Of a stretch of DNA of 64,000 nt, positions 27,425-35,731 are shown one piece after another. The notes beneath the pieces were generated by a model that had not been told where the DNA came from, made no database searches, and saw only the letters and a list, made by a program, of their open reading frames with translations. Within the stretch, counting starts at the first letter, position 1. The number at the start of each line of letters is the position of its first letter. This DNA comes from Bacillus sp. OV322 (GTDB lineage: Bacteria > Bacillota > Bacilli > Bacillales > DSM-1321): NCBI RefSeq assembly GCF_900112495.1, contig NZ_FOMA01000003.1, forward strand, positions 333,510 through 397,509, written 5' to 3'. A program made the translations under genes and the position numbers.

Positions 27425-27436
27425 CAACCGTATATA

Positions 27437-27482
27437 AAGCTGGCTGGAACACAATCATGTGTTTCAGCCAGCTTTTTTTTGT
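27437..27482 (+). terminator. intrinsic terminator after pdp
   Basis: AAGCTGGCTG (27437-27446) pairs with CAGCCAGCTT (27465-27474), followed by eight T residues in total. Confidence 0.93.
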
Positions 27483-27512
27483 GCTTTATTTTCATCTTTC
27501 CTTCTTGTGTCT

Positions 27513-27540
27513 GTATAAAATTGGAACACTTGGAAAAAAT
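27513..27540 (+). promoter_or_regulatory. SigF-type promoter of dacF
   Basis: GTATA (27513-27517), a 14-base spacer and GGAAAAAAT (27532-27540) resemble the forespore SigF consensus. dacF is a SigF gene in B. subtilis. Confidence 0.7.
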
Positions 27541-27569
27541 GGTTGGTATTAAGATTGGAGGGTTTGGAG

Positions 27570-28736
27570 ATGAAGCGAATTCTTTCTCTGAGTATGACAA
27601 TATTACTGGCAGCAAGCCTACTATCACCATCAGCCTTTGCGGCGAAAAAAGAAGGAAATCAGCTGGCTGAAAATGCAAGCTCAGCCATATTGATTGAAAG
27701 AGACACAGGTGCAGTTTTATATCAAAAAAATTCTGATCAAAAGCTTCCGCCGGCGAGCATGACCAAAATCATGACAATGCTACTAATCATGGATGCGGTA
27801 GACAAAGGAGAATTAAAGCTTAACGAAAAAATCCGTACAAGTGAATACGCAGCATCAATGGGCGGATCACAGATTTTTCTTGAGCCTGGAGAAGAAATGA
27901 CTACTGAACAAATGCTTCGCGGAATTTCAATTGGATCAGCCAATGATGCTTCGGTAGCAGTTGCCGAAAGGCTGGCAGGGTCTGAGGAAGCCTTTGTTAA
28001 AAAAATGAACGAAAAAGCAAAAGAGCTTGGCCTGAAAAATACGAGATTTCAAAATGCAACAGGACTTCCGGTCAAGAATCATTATAGTACCGCACATGAT
28101 ATGTCGATTATGGCCAAGGAATTATTAAAGTATGATTTAATCACTAAATTCACAGGGACCTATGAGTCTTTTCTCCGCGAAGGGACAGATAAGAAATTCT
28201 GGCTGGTTAATACGAACCGCCTTGTAAAGTTCTATCCTGGTGTGGACGGATTGAAAACAGGTTTTACCAATGAAGCGAAATATTGCTTGACCGCAACGGC
28301 TAAAAAAGGAAATATGCGGGTGATCGCGGTCATTTTTGGTGCGCCATCTCCTAAAGAACGCAATGCACAGATTACAAAGATGCTGGATTACGCATTTTCA
28401 CAATACACCACACATCCTATATATAAAAGAGACATAAAGCTTGGTGAATCAAGCATCTCAAAGGGCAGCCGGAAAACTGTTACGGGAGTTACCAGTGAGC
28501 CTATTTCTGTATTGACGAAAAAAGGAAGCTCGGCCAAGGATTTCACTCAGAAAATCACCATGAAAAAACAGCTGAAAGCTCCGATTGAACGCGGAGATCA
28601 AATTGGGACCCTTAAGATTATAAAGGATAATAAAGTCATTGTGACTTCCCCGATTGTGGCACGCGAAAATGTGAAAAAAGCGAATTGGTGGGAACTATAT
28701 AAAAGGGCCTTTGGCATGTTTTCACAAACAAAGTAG
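27570..28736 (+). CDS. dacF: D-alanyl-D-alanine carboxypeptidase DacF
   Basis: A 388-residue low-molecular-weight penicillin-binding protein that removes terminal D-alanine from peptidoglycan peptides in the forespore. It has a signal peptide (cleavage probably after SAFA, residue 24), the active-site Ser63 in SMTK, the SAN motif in GSANDAS, KTG in GLKTGF, and a C-terminal PBP5-type domain ending in a probable amphipathic helix. GGAGG precedes ATG 27570. It is followed by spoIIAA, as in B. subtilis, where SigF transcription can run through into spoIIA. Confidence 0.93.
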   Translation: MKRILSLSMTILLAASLLSPSAFAAKKEGNQLAENASSAILIERDTGAVLYQKNSDQKLPPASMTKIMTMLLIMDAVDKGELKLNEKIRTSEYAASMGGSQIFLEPGEEMTTEQMLRGISIGSANDASVAVAERLAGSEEAFVKKMNEKAKELGLKNTRFQNATGLPVKNHYSTAHDMSIMAKELLKYDLITKFTGTYESFLREGTDKKFWLVNTNRLVKFYPGVDGLKTGFTNEAKYCLTATAKKGNMRVIAVIFGAPSPKERNAQITKMLDYAFSQYTTHPIYKRDIKLGESSISKGSRKTVTGVTSEPISVLTKKGSSAKDFTQKITMKKQLKAPIERGDQIGTLKIIKDNKVIVTSPIVARENVKKANWWELYKRAFGMFSQTK

Positions 28737-28792
28737 CGGGTTTTGTCAGAATTAAACTACTTTAGACGAATGGACGCAAGTTTTGCTTTAAG

Positions 28793-28822
28793 GAAGGATA
28801 ATGGCAGGATAAACTAGAATTT
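28793..28822 (+). promoter_or_regulatory. SigH-type promoter of the spoIIA operon
   Basis: GAAGGATAA (28793-28801), a 12-base spacer and CTAGAATTT (28814-28822) match the SigH consensus (RNAGGAWWW, RNNGAATWW) at all but one position. In B. subtilis this promoter is activated by Spo0A. Confidence 0.85.
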
Positions 28823-28855
28823 CACTTCTTATAACAGATAAGGAGGGCTGTATAA

Positions 28856-29206
28856 GTGAGTCTTGTCATTAACATGGAAGCAAAAAACCATATATTATGC
28901 ATTCGTCTAAAAGGAGAGTTAGATCATCATACAGCAGAAAAACTAAAGAACCAGGCAGAGGCGGCAATTGCCAAGCATTCGATTAAGCATATCATCTTAA
29001 ATCTTGAAGAACTGAGCTTTATGGACAGCTCAGGGCTTGGCGTAATTCTGGGCCGGTATAACCAGGTTAAACATAATGGCGGCGAAATGGTAGTCTGCGC
29101 AATCTCTCCTTCTGTAAAGCGGTTGTTTGATATGTCAGGTTTGTTTAAAATAATTAAGCTTGAACTATCCGAAGAAAACGCTTTGCAAAGATTGGGGGTT
29201 GCGTAA
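28856..29206 (+). CDS. spoIIAA: anti-sigma F factor antagonist SpoIIAA
   Basis: A 116-residue STAS-domain protein that, when unphosphorylated, frees SigF from SpoIIAB. The phosphorylated serine is Ser58 in FMDSSGLGV, the same position as in B. subtilis. The GTG start at 28856 has AAGGAGGG upstream. It is the first gene of spoIIAA-spoIIAB-sigF, and its stop abuts the spoIIAB start. Confidence 0.96.
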   Translation: MSLVINMEAKNHILCIRLKGELDHHTAEKLKNQAEAAIAKHSIKHIILNLEELSFMDSSGLGVILGRYNQVKHNGGEMVVCAISPSVKRLFDMSGLFKIIKLELSEENALQRLGVA

Positions 29207-29207
29207 A

Positions 29208-29648
29208 ATGAAAAACAATATGGAAATTAAGTTTAGTGCATTAAGCCAAAATGAGTCATTTGCCCGTGTCACGGTTGCTGCATTCATTGCACAGCTTGAT
29301 CCGACTATGGATGAATTGACAGAAATCAAAACGGTGGTTTCAGAGGCAGTGACAAATAGCATCATTCACGGCTATGAAAATGATCCGGAGGGAATTGTCT
29401 ATATCTCATGTTTAATTGATGGAGATACGGTAGAACTGACAATCCGTGATGAAGGTCTAGGGATAACGAATGTAGATGAAGCAATACAGCCTCTATATAC
29501 GACAAAGCCTGAACTTGAACGGTCAGGAATGGGCTTTACCATTATGGAAAACTTCATGGATGAAATGCGCGTTATTTCCCATGAAGGCGAAGGCACCATC
29601 ATTCGATTAAAAAAGCACTTAACTAAAAGCAAAGCATTGTGCAATTGA
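29208..29648 (+). CDS. spoIIAB: anti-sigma F factor SpoIIAB
   Basis: A 146-residue serine kinase and anti-sigma factor of the GHKL ATPase family. It holds SigF inactive and phosphorylates SpoIIAA. ATP-binding boxes are visible: the N box in [16 protein letters not shown]1 in IRDEGLGI and G2 in [12 protein letters not shown] 29208 begins one base after the spoIIAA stop and gives the exact family length; GGGGG serves as ribosome-binding site inside spoIIAA. Confidence 0.96.
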   Translation: MKNNMEIKFSALSQNESFARVTVAAFIAQLDPTMDELTEIKTVVSEAVTNSIIHGYENDPEGIVYISCLIDGDTVELTIRDEGLGITNVDEAIQPLYTTKPELERSGMGFTIMENFMDEMRVISHEGEGTIIRLKKHLTKSKALCN

Positions 29649-29661
29649 GGGAGATTTGCAT

Positions 29662-30420
29662 ATGGATGTGGAGGTTAAAAACAAAAAGAGCCAGGTCCAT
29701 TTAAAAGATGATGAATTGCGGAGATTAATCCGGGACAGCCAGAATGGGGACCAGGCAGCTAGGGACAAAATTGTCCAAAGCAATTTAAGGTTAGTATGGT
29801 CTGTGGTGCAGCGTTTCATGAACAGAGGATATGAACCAGATGATCTATATCAGATCGGGTGTATTGGCCTTTTAAAATCCGTCGATAAATTTGATCTGTC
29901 ATTTGAAGTCAAGTTTTCCACTTATGCAGTCCCCATGATCATTGGAGAAATACAGCGTTTTATCCGTGATGATGGCACTGTCAAAGTTAGCCGCTCCCTA
30001 AAAGAGATGGCCAACAAAATACGCAGATCAAAAGAAGACCTGTCCAAAACCTATGGCAGGGTGCCGACGGTCAATGAATTGGCGGAACATTTAGAGCTGT
30101 CGCCTGAAGAAATTATCATGGCCCAGGAAGCAAGCAGGAGTCCTTCCTCCATTCATGAAACGGTGTATGAAAATGATGGAGACCCTATTACCCTCCTGGA
30201 TCAGATTGCTGATAATTCAGGAACCAAATGGTTTGATAAGATTGCTCTGAAAGAAGCCATTCAGGAATTGGATGAGCGCGAACGCCTCATTGTGTATTTG
30301 CGCTATTATAAAGACCAGACACAATCTGAAGTAGCTGTGCGCCTAGGCATATCTCAGGTGCAGGTATCCAGGCTCGAAAAGAAAATCCTTCAGCAAATGA
30401 AAGACCACATGAATCAGTGA
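29662..30420 (+). CDS. sigF: RNA polymerase sporulation sigma factor SigF
   Basis: A 252-residue sigma-70 family factor that directs early forespore transcription. Region 2 contains LVWSVVQRFMNRGYEPDDL and KFSTYAVPMIIGEIQRF. Region 3 follows, and region 4 has the helix-turn-helix TQSEVAVRLGISQVQVSRLE. ATG 29662 lies eight bases after GAGGGAG; the in-frame TTG at 29656 is too close. It lies 13 bases after spoIIAB and completes the operon. Also called spoIIAC. Confidence 0.96.
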   Translation: MDVEVKNKKSQVHLKDDELRRLIRDSQNGDQAARDKIVQSNLRLVWSVVQRFMNRGYEPDDLYQIGCIGLLKSVDKFDLSFEVKFSTYAVPMIIGEIQRFIRDDGTVKVSRSLKEMANKIRRSKEDLSKTYGRVPTVNELAEHLELSPEEIIMAQEASRSPSSIHETVYENDGDPITLLDQIADNSGTKWFDKIALKEAIQELDERERLIVYLRYYKDQTQSEVAVRLGISQVQVSRLEKKILQQMKDHMNQ

Positions 30421-30436
30421 TTCATGTGGTTTTTTA
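30404..30436 (+). terminator. intrinsic terminator overlapping the sigF stop
   Basis: ACCACATGAATCA (30404-30416) pairs with TGATTCATGTGGT (30418-30430) and six T residues follow. The stem includes the last codons and stop of sigF. Confidence 0.92.
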
Positions 30437-30721
30437 CTGTGTTTGAAGACATACTAGGATTATTGTGCAGCTTCCACCCTCAGGGAAGTTCCCATTTTCT
30501 CAAATTACCTGGCAGTCAATGCTTCCCATAACCCATAAATAGTGAGTGCTCCTGCCAGTTGAAACGGTATAGATCTTAAAAAAAACCTATTTTTGTATTT
30601 TTGGATAAGTAATTTACTCTGTTTTTAAAATATAGGTTGAAATCAAGCTCAAAAACGAATATTATAGTAAATGTTGTTTAATTTATTCGTTTTTTTTGAC
30701 GATGTGGAGGTTTTACTAAAC
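30437..30721. other. leader region upstream of purine permease
   Basis: There is no gene. CTGGCAG near 30509 pairs with CTGCCAG near 30554, and AACCTATTTT (about 30585) can pair with a sequence before 30640, but I do not see the conserved loops of a purine riboswitch, which often controls permeases of this family. Confidence 0.5.
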
Positions 30722-32014
30722 ATGCTGGAAAAATATTTCTCCTTAAAGAAAAACGGCACATCAGTGCGTACAGAGATAATGGCAGGGCTAACGACCTTTT
30801 TAACAATGGTATATATCGTAATAGTGAATCCGGCCATTCTTCATTCTATAGGAGTTCCGTTTGAACAGGTATTCATGGCTACTGTTATTTCAGCCGTTAT
30901 CGGTACTCTGATTATGGGGATCTTCGCTAAATATCCGATTGCCATCGCGCCCGGTATGGGTCTCAATGCATACTTCGCAAGTGTCGTAGGCTCGCATGGA
31001 CTTTCTTATCAAACTGTTTTTGGCACGGTGTTTCTTGCCGGTCTTATATTTCTTTTATTAAGTGTAACGAAGCTTCGCGAAATGATCATCATTGCCATTC
31101 CAAGTTCCCTTAAGTACGGAATCACTGCCGGCATTGGTTTATTTATTGCCTTTCTTGGTTTAAAAGACAGCAAGATTGTTGTCCCGAATAAGGCAACAAT
31201 GGTGGCACTTGGGGACTTTAGCGATCCCATCACGCTTCTCTCCATTGCGGGGTTATTCATCACACTTATACTTATAGTGAGAAATGTGAAGGGCGCCATG
31301 TTTTTCGGTATGCTGATAACCGCCATTCTGGGGTATATTTTTAACCTTCTGCATATCAATGGTGTAGTATCCGCGCCACCTGCTCCTGTATTTTTTGATG
31401 TAGACCTTGGCGGGGTGTTTACCCATAATTTATATGCTGTAGTATTTGCCTTTTTGCTTGTTACGATTTTTGATACAACTGGAACACTTATAGGTGTGAC
31501 AGAACAGGCTGGATTAATGAAGGACGGACAAATACCAAGAGCCAAAATGGCGTTTCTCGGTGATGCATTTGCCACAACGATTGGCTCACTATTCGGTACA
31601 AGTCCTTCAACTGCCTATGTTGAATCAAGCACAGGCGTTGCCGCAGGCGGAAGAACAGGTTTCACGGCTATTATCGTAGCCATTCTCTTTGCATTATCCA
31701 TCTTCTTCTCGCCGATTATTTCTGCCATTTCATCACTTCCATCCATTACAGCACCTGTATTAATTATCGTCGGCTGCCTGATGATGGAGGGACTAGCAAA
31801 AATAGACTGGAAAACATTTGACGAAGCTTTTCCGGCATTTGCCATTATCCTTGTCATGCCGCTGACATCAAGCATCTCAACGGGTATTGCTGTCGGATTC
31901 ATCACATACCCGCTATTAAAGCTTGTATCAGGGAAAATTAAAAGCGTTCACCCGCTGATCATGATTTTCGGCGTAGTATTCCTGATTCAAATGATCTTCT
32001 TCCCTGCACATTAA
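30722..32014 (+). CDS. pbuG: NCS2 family purine permease (guanine/hypoxanthine type)
   Basis: A 430-residue membrane transporter with about 12 to 14 hydrophobic segments, of the AzgA-like branch of NCS2. Diagnostic motifs include AGLTTFLTMVYI, PGMGLNAYF, VTIFDTTGTLIGV and GTSPSTAYVESSTGVAAGGRTG. It probably imports guanine and hypoxanthine by proton symport, feeding salvage together with punA upstream. ATG 30722 has GGAGG upstream. The symbol is by family; B. subtilis has two close paralogues, PbuG and PbuO. Confidence 0.87.
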   Translation: MLEKYFSLKKNGTSVRTEIMAGLTTFLTMVYIVIVNPAILHSIGVPFEQVFMATVISAVIGTLIMGIFAKYPIAIAPGMGLNAYFASVVGSHGLSYQTVFGTVFLAGLIFLLLSVTKLREMIIIAIPSSLKYGITAGIGLFIAFLGLKDSKIVVPNKATMVALGDFSDPITLLSIAGLFITLILIVRNVKGAMFFGMLITAILGYIFNLLHINGVVSAPPAPVFFDVDLGGVFTHNLYAVVFAFLLVTIFDTTGTLIGVTEQAGLMKDGQIPRAKMAFLGDAFATTIGSLFGTSPSTAYVESSTGVAAGGRTGFTAIIVAILFALSIFFSPIISAISSLPSITAPVLIIVGCLMMEGLAKIDWKTFDEAFPAFAIILVMPLTSSISTGIAVGFITYPLLKLVSGKIKSVHPLIMIFGVVFLIQMIFFPAH

Positions 32015-32110
32015 AAAAAGCGCAAGCGCTCAGAGGATCAAAGACTAAGAACGCCGCGTCCTGCGGCAACGTCTTTGTGACCCCCATCCTGGGGGCCCTC
32101 GAGAGGCCAG
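32014..32110 (-). repeat. repeat family A, inverted copy
   Basis: AAAAAAAGCGCAAGCGCT, the reverse complement of the family A core, begins at the permease stop. It is followed by hairpins CCGCGTCCTGCGG (about 32052) and CCCCCATCCTGGGGG (about 32081). The core T run faces the minus strand here. Confidence 0.7.
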
Positions 32111-32151
32111 TTGCTGAAAAAATCAAAAATCAAACCTATATTTATTTAAAT

Positions 32152-32180
32152 GCATGCCTTTGCCGAGGCATGCTTTTTTG
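32152..32180 (+). terminator. intrinsic terminator
   Basis: GCATGCCT (32152-32159) pairs with AGGCATGC (32166-32173), followed by six T residues. It ends transcription before the spoVA operon. Confidence 0.85.
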
Positions 32181-32234
32181 CATGTGATAATTCACAGATG
32201 TCTTTTAGCAATATATGGACTTTACCATTACCAT

Positions 32235-32263
32235 GTATATAGCCATGCTGCTTAACCATACTA
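32235..32263 (+). promoter_or_regulatory. SigG-type promoter of the spoVA operon
   Basis: GTATA (32235-32239), a 17-base spacer and CATACTA (32257-32263) match the forespore SigG consensus. The spoVA operon is SigG-dependent in B. subtilis. Confidence 0.75.
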
Positions 32264-32298
32264 AAAAATAAAGTAATGTTGTACAGGGTGTGAGATTA

Positions 32299-32916
32299 GT
32301 GGATATGGTGTATGTAAGAATGCGCAACCGCATCCAGGTTTTTCAGGGGCAGGAAATTCTGGTTAAGGACACAGCAAAATTAATCGGGCCCGAAAATATT
32401 GTAAGAAATCTGGAACAAATTCTCCTTAAAAAGGTGGAGATAGCTGATCAGAACATCATCGTTATTGATCTTGTACATATGATTGGAATCATTACTAAAA
32501 ACGACCCTTCCATTGAGATTCAAAGTATTGGCCCAGCACAGACCATCGTGGAAGTCATCATCAAGAAAAAAGAGGTTTCCATTATAGCCTTCTCTGCTGT
32601 CTGGCTTCTCTTATTTATTGGAGCGGCTATTACCATTATGAATTTTCACGAAGACGTAAGCATGAGAGCGGTACACCAGCATCTGTATAAGATGATAACA
32701 GGAAAAAATGAAGCAAAGCCATTGCTGATTCAAATTCCTTACAGTTTCGGTCTCGGCATCGGCATGATCCTGTTTTTTAACCACTTTTTCAGAAAAAGGT
32801 TCAATGAAGAGCCAAGCCCCCTTGAAGTGGAAATGTTTAATTATCAGCAAGATTTAGATCAATATGTGATCATGAATGAAAATGAAGAAAGCACCAGGAA
32901 TCTAGATGACAGGTAA
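32299..32916 (+). CDS. spoVAA: stage V sporulation protein AA
   Basis: A 205-residue protein of the SpoVA system for dipicolinic acid movement across the inner spore membrane. An N-terminal soluble half is followed by two membrane segments. VSIIAFSAVWLLLFIGAAI, the conserved IMNFHEDVSMR and FFNHFFRKRFNEEPSPLEVEMF match B. subtilis SpoVAA. The start is uncertain among GTG 32290, GTG 32299 and ATG 32305; GGGTGTGAG best serves 32299. It overlaps spoVAB by 11 bases. Confidence 0.92.
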   Translation: MDMVYVRMRNRIQVFQGQEILVKDTAKLIGPENIVRNLEQILLKKVEIADQNIIVIDLVHMIGIITKNDPSIEIQSIGPAQTIVEVIIKKKEVSIIAFSAVWLLLFIGAAITIMNFHEDVSMRAVHQHLYKMITGKNEAKPLLIQIPYSFGLGIGMILFFNHFFRKRFNEEPSPLEVEMFNYQQDLDQYVIMNENEESTRNLDDR

Positions 32917-33328
32917 AATTGTGGCCAGCCTATTTGTCGGACTTGCCGGGGGTTTTTCAGTCGGAGCAGGATATGTGGCCTTCTTAACTGTTCTTGGGGT
33001 CATCCCCAGATTGACTCAGCTTACAAAAACGATGAAGATGATACATTTTTATGAAGCAGCTGTCGTGGCTGGAGTGCTTGCAGGCGGATGGATGAGCCTT
33101 CATGATTATTCCTTATGGCTGACCCGGTTTATTTTAGTGCCGATTGGGCTTGCGGATGGGATTTTCAATGGAATGCTTGCTGCAGCACTGACAGAAGTTT
33201 TAAATGTTTTTCCCATCCTTGCAAAGAGAATTGGGATTCAAGAAAAGATTATTTACCTGATGATGGCCATTGTACTTGGCAAGGTGGCCGGTTCATTATT
33301 TCAGTGGATTGTATTTGTTGATTTATAA
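32906..33328 (+). CDS. spoVAB: stage V sporulation protein AB
   Basis: A 140-residue membrane protein with four or five hydrophobic segments, matching SpoVAB by size, glycine-rich character (FVGLAGGFSVGAGYVAFL) and location after spoVAA. Its start overlaps the spoVAA end, indicating translational coupling. In B. subtilis the next genes are spoVAC, spoVAD and spoVAEb; here the next gene is spoVAEa after only 62 bases. Confidence 0.93.
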   Translation: MTGKIVASLFVGLAGGFSVGAGYVAFLTVLGVIPRLTQLTKTMKMIHFYEAAVVAGVLAGGWMSLHDYSLWLTRFILVPIGLADGIFNGMLAAALTEVLNVFPILAKRIGIQEKIIYLMMAIVLGKVAGSLFQWIVFVDL

Positions 33329-33390
33329 GTTCGGCACAGCCTTACATGCAAGATATCCGGAAAGATTCTTAAACTGAAAGGGACATTCTA

Positions 33391-34008
33391 ATGGCAATCA
33401 AAAGGAAGGTCATTTTAATTACAGATGGAGACGAATATGCCAGGAGGGCAGTGGAGCTTGCTGCCATGGAAGTAGGAGGGCGCTGCATTTCACTTTCGCA
33501 TGGCAACCCGTCTCACCTTTCAGGCCCGGATGCTGTCAGGCTAATAAAAAAAGCAGCGAATGATCCTGTCCTTGTCATGTTCGACGACAGCGGCCTCGTC
33601 GGGGAAGGTCCGGGGGAAACATGCATGCGCTATGTTGCCTCCCATTCCGATATAGAAGTACTTGGGATTATTGCTGTTGCTTCAAAAACAAGACACGAGG
33701 AATGGACAAGGGTGGACGTTTGCATTGACCGGGACGGAAATCTAACTCCAAATGGTGTAGATAAATTTGGAGCGATAGAATTTGAGACCGGAATCATTGC
33801 AGGAGATACTGTTTATTGCATTGATCAGCTGAACGCCCCCATCGTGATTGGTATCGGTGACATAGGGAAAATGGCAAAAAAAGACGACTACCGTATTGGA
33901 TCGCCTATTACCCTGCTGGCAGTACAAATCATCTTGGAAAGGAGCGGTTTTATTGGTGTCGGAAAAAAAGAAAATCATCCCGATTCCCCAGAAGGTTTCG
34001 GAAGCTGA
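33391..34008 (+). CDS. spoVAEA: stage V sporulation protein AEa
   Basis: A 205-residue soluble protein matching SpoVAEa. Characteristic segments are [31 protein letters not shown] and [20 protein letters not shown]. It lacks membrane segments. Its biochemical role in the SpoVA channel is not known. GAAAGGGACATTCTA precedes ATG 33391. The 3' end overlaps the start of spoVAF by 56 bases. Confidence 0.92.
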   Translation: MAIKRKVILITDGDEYARRAVELAAMEVGGRCISLSHGNPSHLSGPDAVRLIKKAANDPVLVMFDDSGLVGEGPGETCMRYVASHSDIEVLGIIAVASKTRHEEWTRVDVCIDRDGNLTPNGVDKFGAIEFETGIIAGDTVYCIDQLNAPIVIGIGDIGKMAKKDDYRIGSPITLLAVQIILERSGFIGVGKKENHPDSPEGFGS

Positions 34009-35431
34009 ACAATATATGAAAGACCATGTAGGACTTGGAAAGAGCTTCGATCTTGGTGTAAGGAAATTTATCGTACTCAATAAAGAAATACAGCTGTACT
34101 ATGTAAATGGGCTTTGTGATACCCGATTTATTATAGAGATACTCGAGGTCCTTGTCGGGCTGAATGACCGGGAACGGAATACATCTAAGGTATTTGAAAT
34201 CGTTAAGAACAGGATTGTCAATCAGTCTGTAGCAGAAATTGATGACATGGAACAGCTGATTTTCCAGGTTCTTTCCGGTTTAATCGTTATATTGGTGGAC
34301 GGGAGCTCAAAGGGACTTGTTGTTGATGTCAGGAGCTATCCTGGCAGGCAGCCGATGGAGCCTGACACTGAAAAGGTTATCCGCGGCTCGCGTGACGGAT
34401 ATGTAGAAAACATTATCCTTAATACGGCATTGACGAGAAGGAGAATCCGGGACGAAAGACTCCGGCTGGAAATGCACCATGTCGGCGAGCGTTCCAGGAC
34501 GGATATTTCAATCGGCTATATCGAAGGACTGGCAGATCCAGATCTTGTGGATGTGATCCGGAAGGAAATAGATAGTATAAAAATAGACGGAATTACGATG
34601 GCTGATAAAACGATAGAAGAATTCATTGTCAAACAGGGGTACAATCCATATCCGCTCATCAGGTATACAGAAAGAGCGGATGTAGCGGCTGCACATCTTT
34701 TGGAGGGACATGTCATCATTATCGTGGATACGTCTCCAAGTGTCATCATTGCCCCAACTACCATGTTCCATCACATGCAGCATGCTGAAGAATACAGGCA
34801 ATCTCCTGCGGTAGGGACTTTAGTCAGGTGGGTCCGCTTTATCGGCATCATTGCCTCACTGTTTCTTTTGCCGCTGTGGTTCGTTTTTGTGCAGGAGCCT
34901 TCACTGCTTCCTGACCAGCTTGGCTTCATAGGTCCCAATAAGCATACGCATATCCCCATTATCGTCCAGATTTTTTTGGCGGATATAGGGATAGAATTCT
35001 TGAGGATGGCTGCCATTCATACACCGACACCTCTTTCGACAGCAATGGGCTTGATTGCAGCGGTCCTTATCGGGCAAATTGCCATCAGTGTGGGCTTATT
35101 TGTTCCGGAAGTCATACTATATGTCTCAATTGCAGCAATTGGAACGTTTCTGACCCCAAGCCTGGAATTGGGTGTAGCTAATAAAATCTCACGCCTTTTC
35201 ATACTGGTTCTTGTAGCGATTTTCCATGTACCCGGATTTGTAGTGGGCTTTACTATATTCCTCTTGTTTCTTGTAAGAGTGAAAGCGCTCAGTACTCCTT
35301 ATTTATGGCCTTTTATCCCGTTTCGCCCTAAAGCCTTAACGCATATTTTATTAAGAAGACCGATTCCTGGCTCTACAATACGGCCGAGCATCGTTCACCC
35401 TGGAGATAAATACAGGCAGCCCAAATCCTGA
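33953..35431 (+). CDS. spoVAF: stage V sporulation protein AF (GerA-family)
   Basis: A 492-residue protein of the GerA/SpoVAF family. A large soluble N-terminal domain contains [20 protein letters not shown] and GYIEGLADP. About five membrane segments follow from residue 290, and a hydrophilic tail ends the protein. It influences germination in B. subtilis together with FigP. TTG 33953 is the preferred start, with AAAGGAG eight bases upstream, giving the family length. The overlap with spoVAEA implies coupling. Confidence 0.93.
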   Translation: MVSEKKKIIPIPQKVSEAEQYMKDHVGLGKSFDLGVRKFIVLNKEIQLYYVNGLCDTRFIIEILEVLVGLNDRERNTSKVFEIVKNRIVNQSVAEIDDMEQLIFQVLSGLIVILVDGSSKGLVVDVRSYPGRQPMEPDTEKVIRGSRDGYVENIILNTALTRRRIRDERLRLEMHHVGERSRTDISIGYIEGLADPDLVDVIRKEIDSIKIDGITMADKTIEEFIVKQGYNPYPLIRYTERADVAAAHLLEGHVIIIVDTSPSVIIAPTTMFHHMQHAEEYRQSPAVGTLVRWVRFIGIIASLFLLPLWFVFVQEPSLLPDQLGFIGPNKHTHIPIIVQIFLADIGIEFLRMAAIHTPTPLSTAMGLIAAVLIGQIAISVGLFVPEVILYVSIAAIGTFLTPSLELGVANKISRLFILVLVAIFHVPGFVVGFTIFLLFLVRVKALSTPYLWPFIPFRPKALTHILLRRPIPGSTIRPSIVHPGDKYRQPKS

Positions 35432-35731
35432 ATTTGGTTGATGTTGTGAGAAAGTTATGATACTTTATTTTAATAAGACAAAGCGTTAAAATACTAAAAA
35501 TACATGAACACAGCATGAGCCGTTTCTAAATAGCGTTATGCGGACATAATGCAAAGCAGGCAGTGCGGCAATATTATATTCCGGTGAAAGCTTTGCCTGT
35601 ATAAGTTTGATTTGTTTAATTAAAATGAGCGGCAGATGAAAACCCCGTTCATAGAAGTTCGACAATATGCCCGCCCCTGCTGTTTGTCATATAAAGAGAG
35701 GCTCCTGATTGTAAGGAAAGGAGAGGGGAAC
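35432..35731. other. intergenic region upstream of lysA
   Basis: There is no gene. AAAGCAGGCA (about 35553) can pair loosely with TGCCTG (about 35595). No lysine riboswitch (L box) pattern and no strong promoter could be recognised by eye. Confidence 0.5.

Noticed and set aside
30437-30721. Purine riboswitch before the NCS2 permease
   Set aside because: The conserved three-way junction and loop sequences are not present.
35432-35731. Lysine riboswitch before lysA
   Set aside because: None of the conserved L-box segments could be found; only a weak stem is present.
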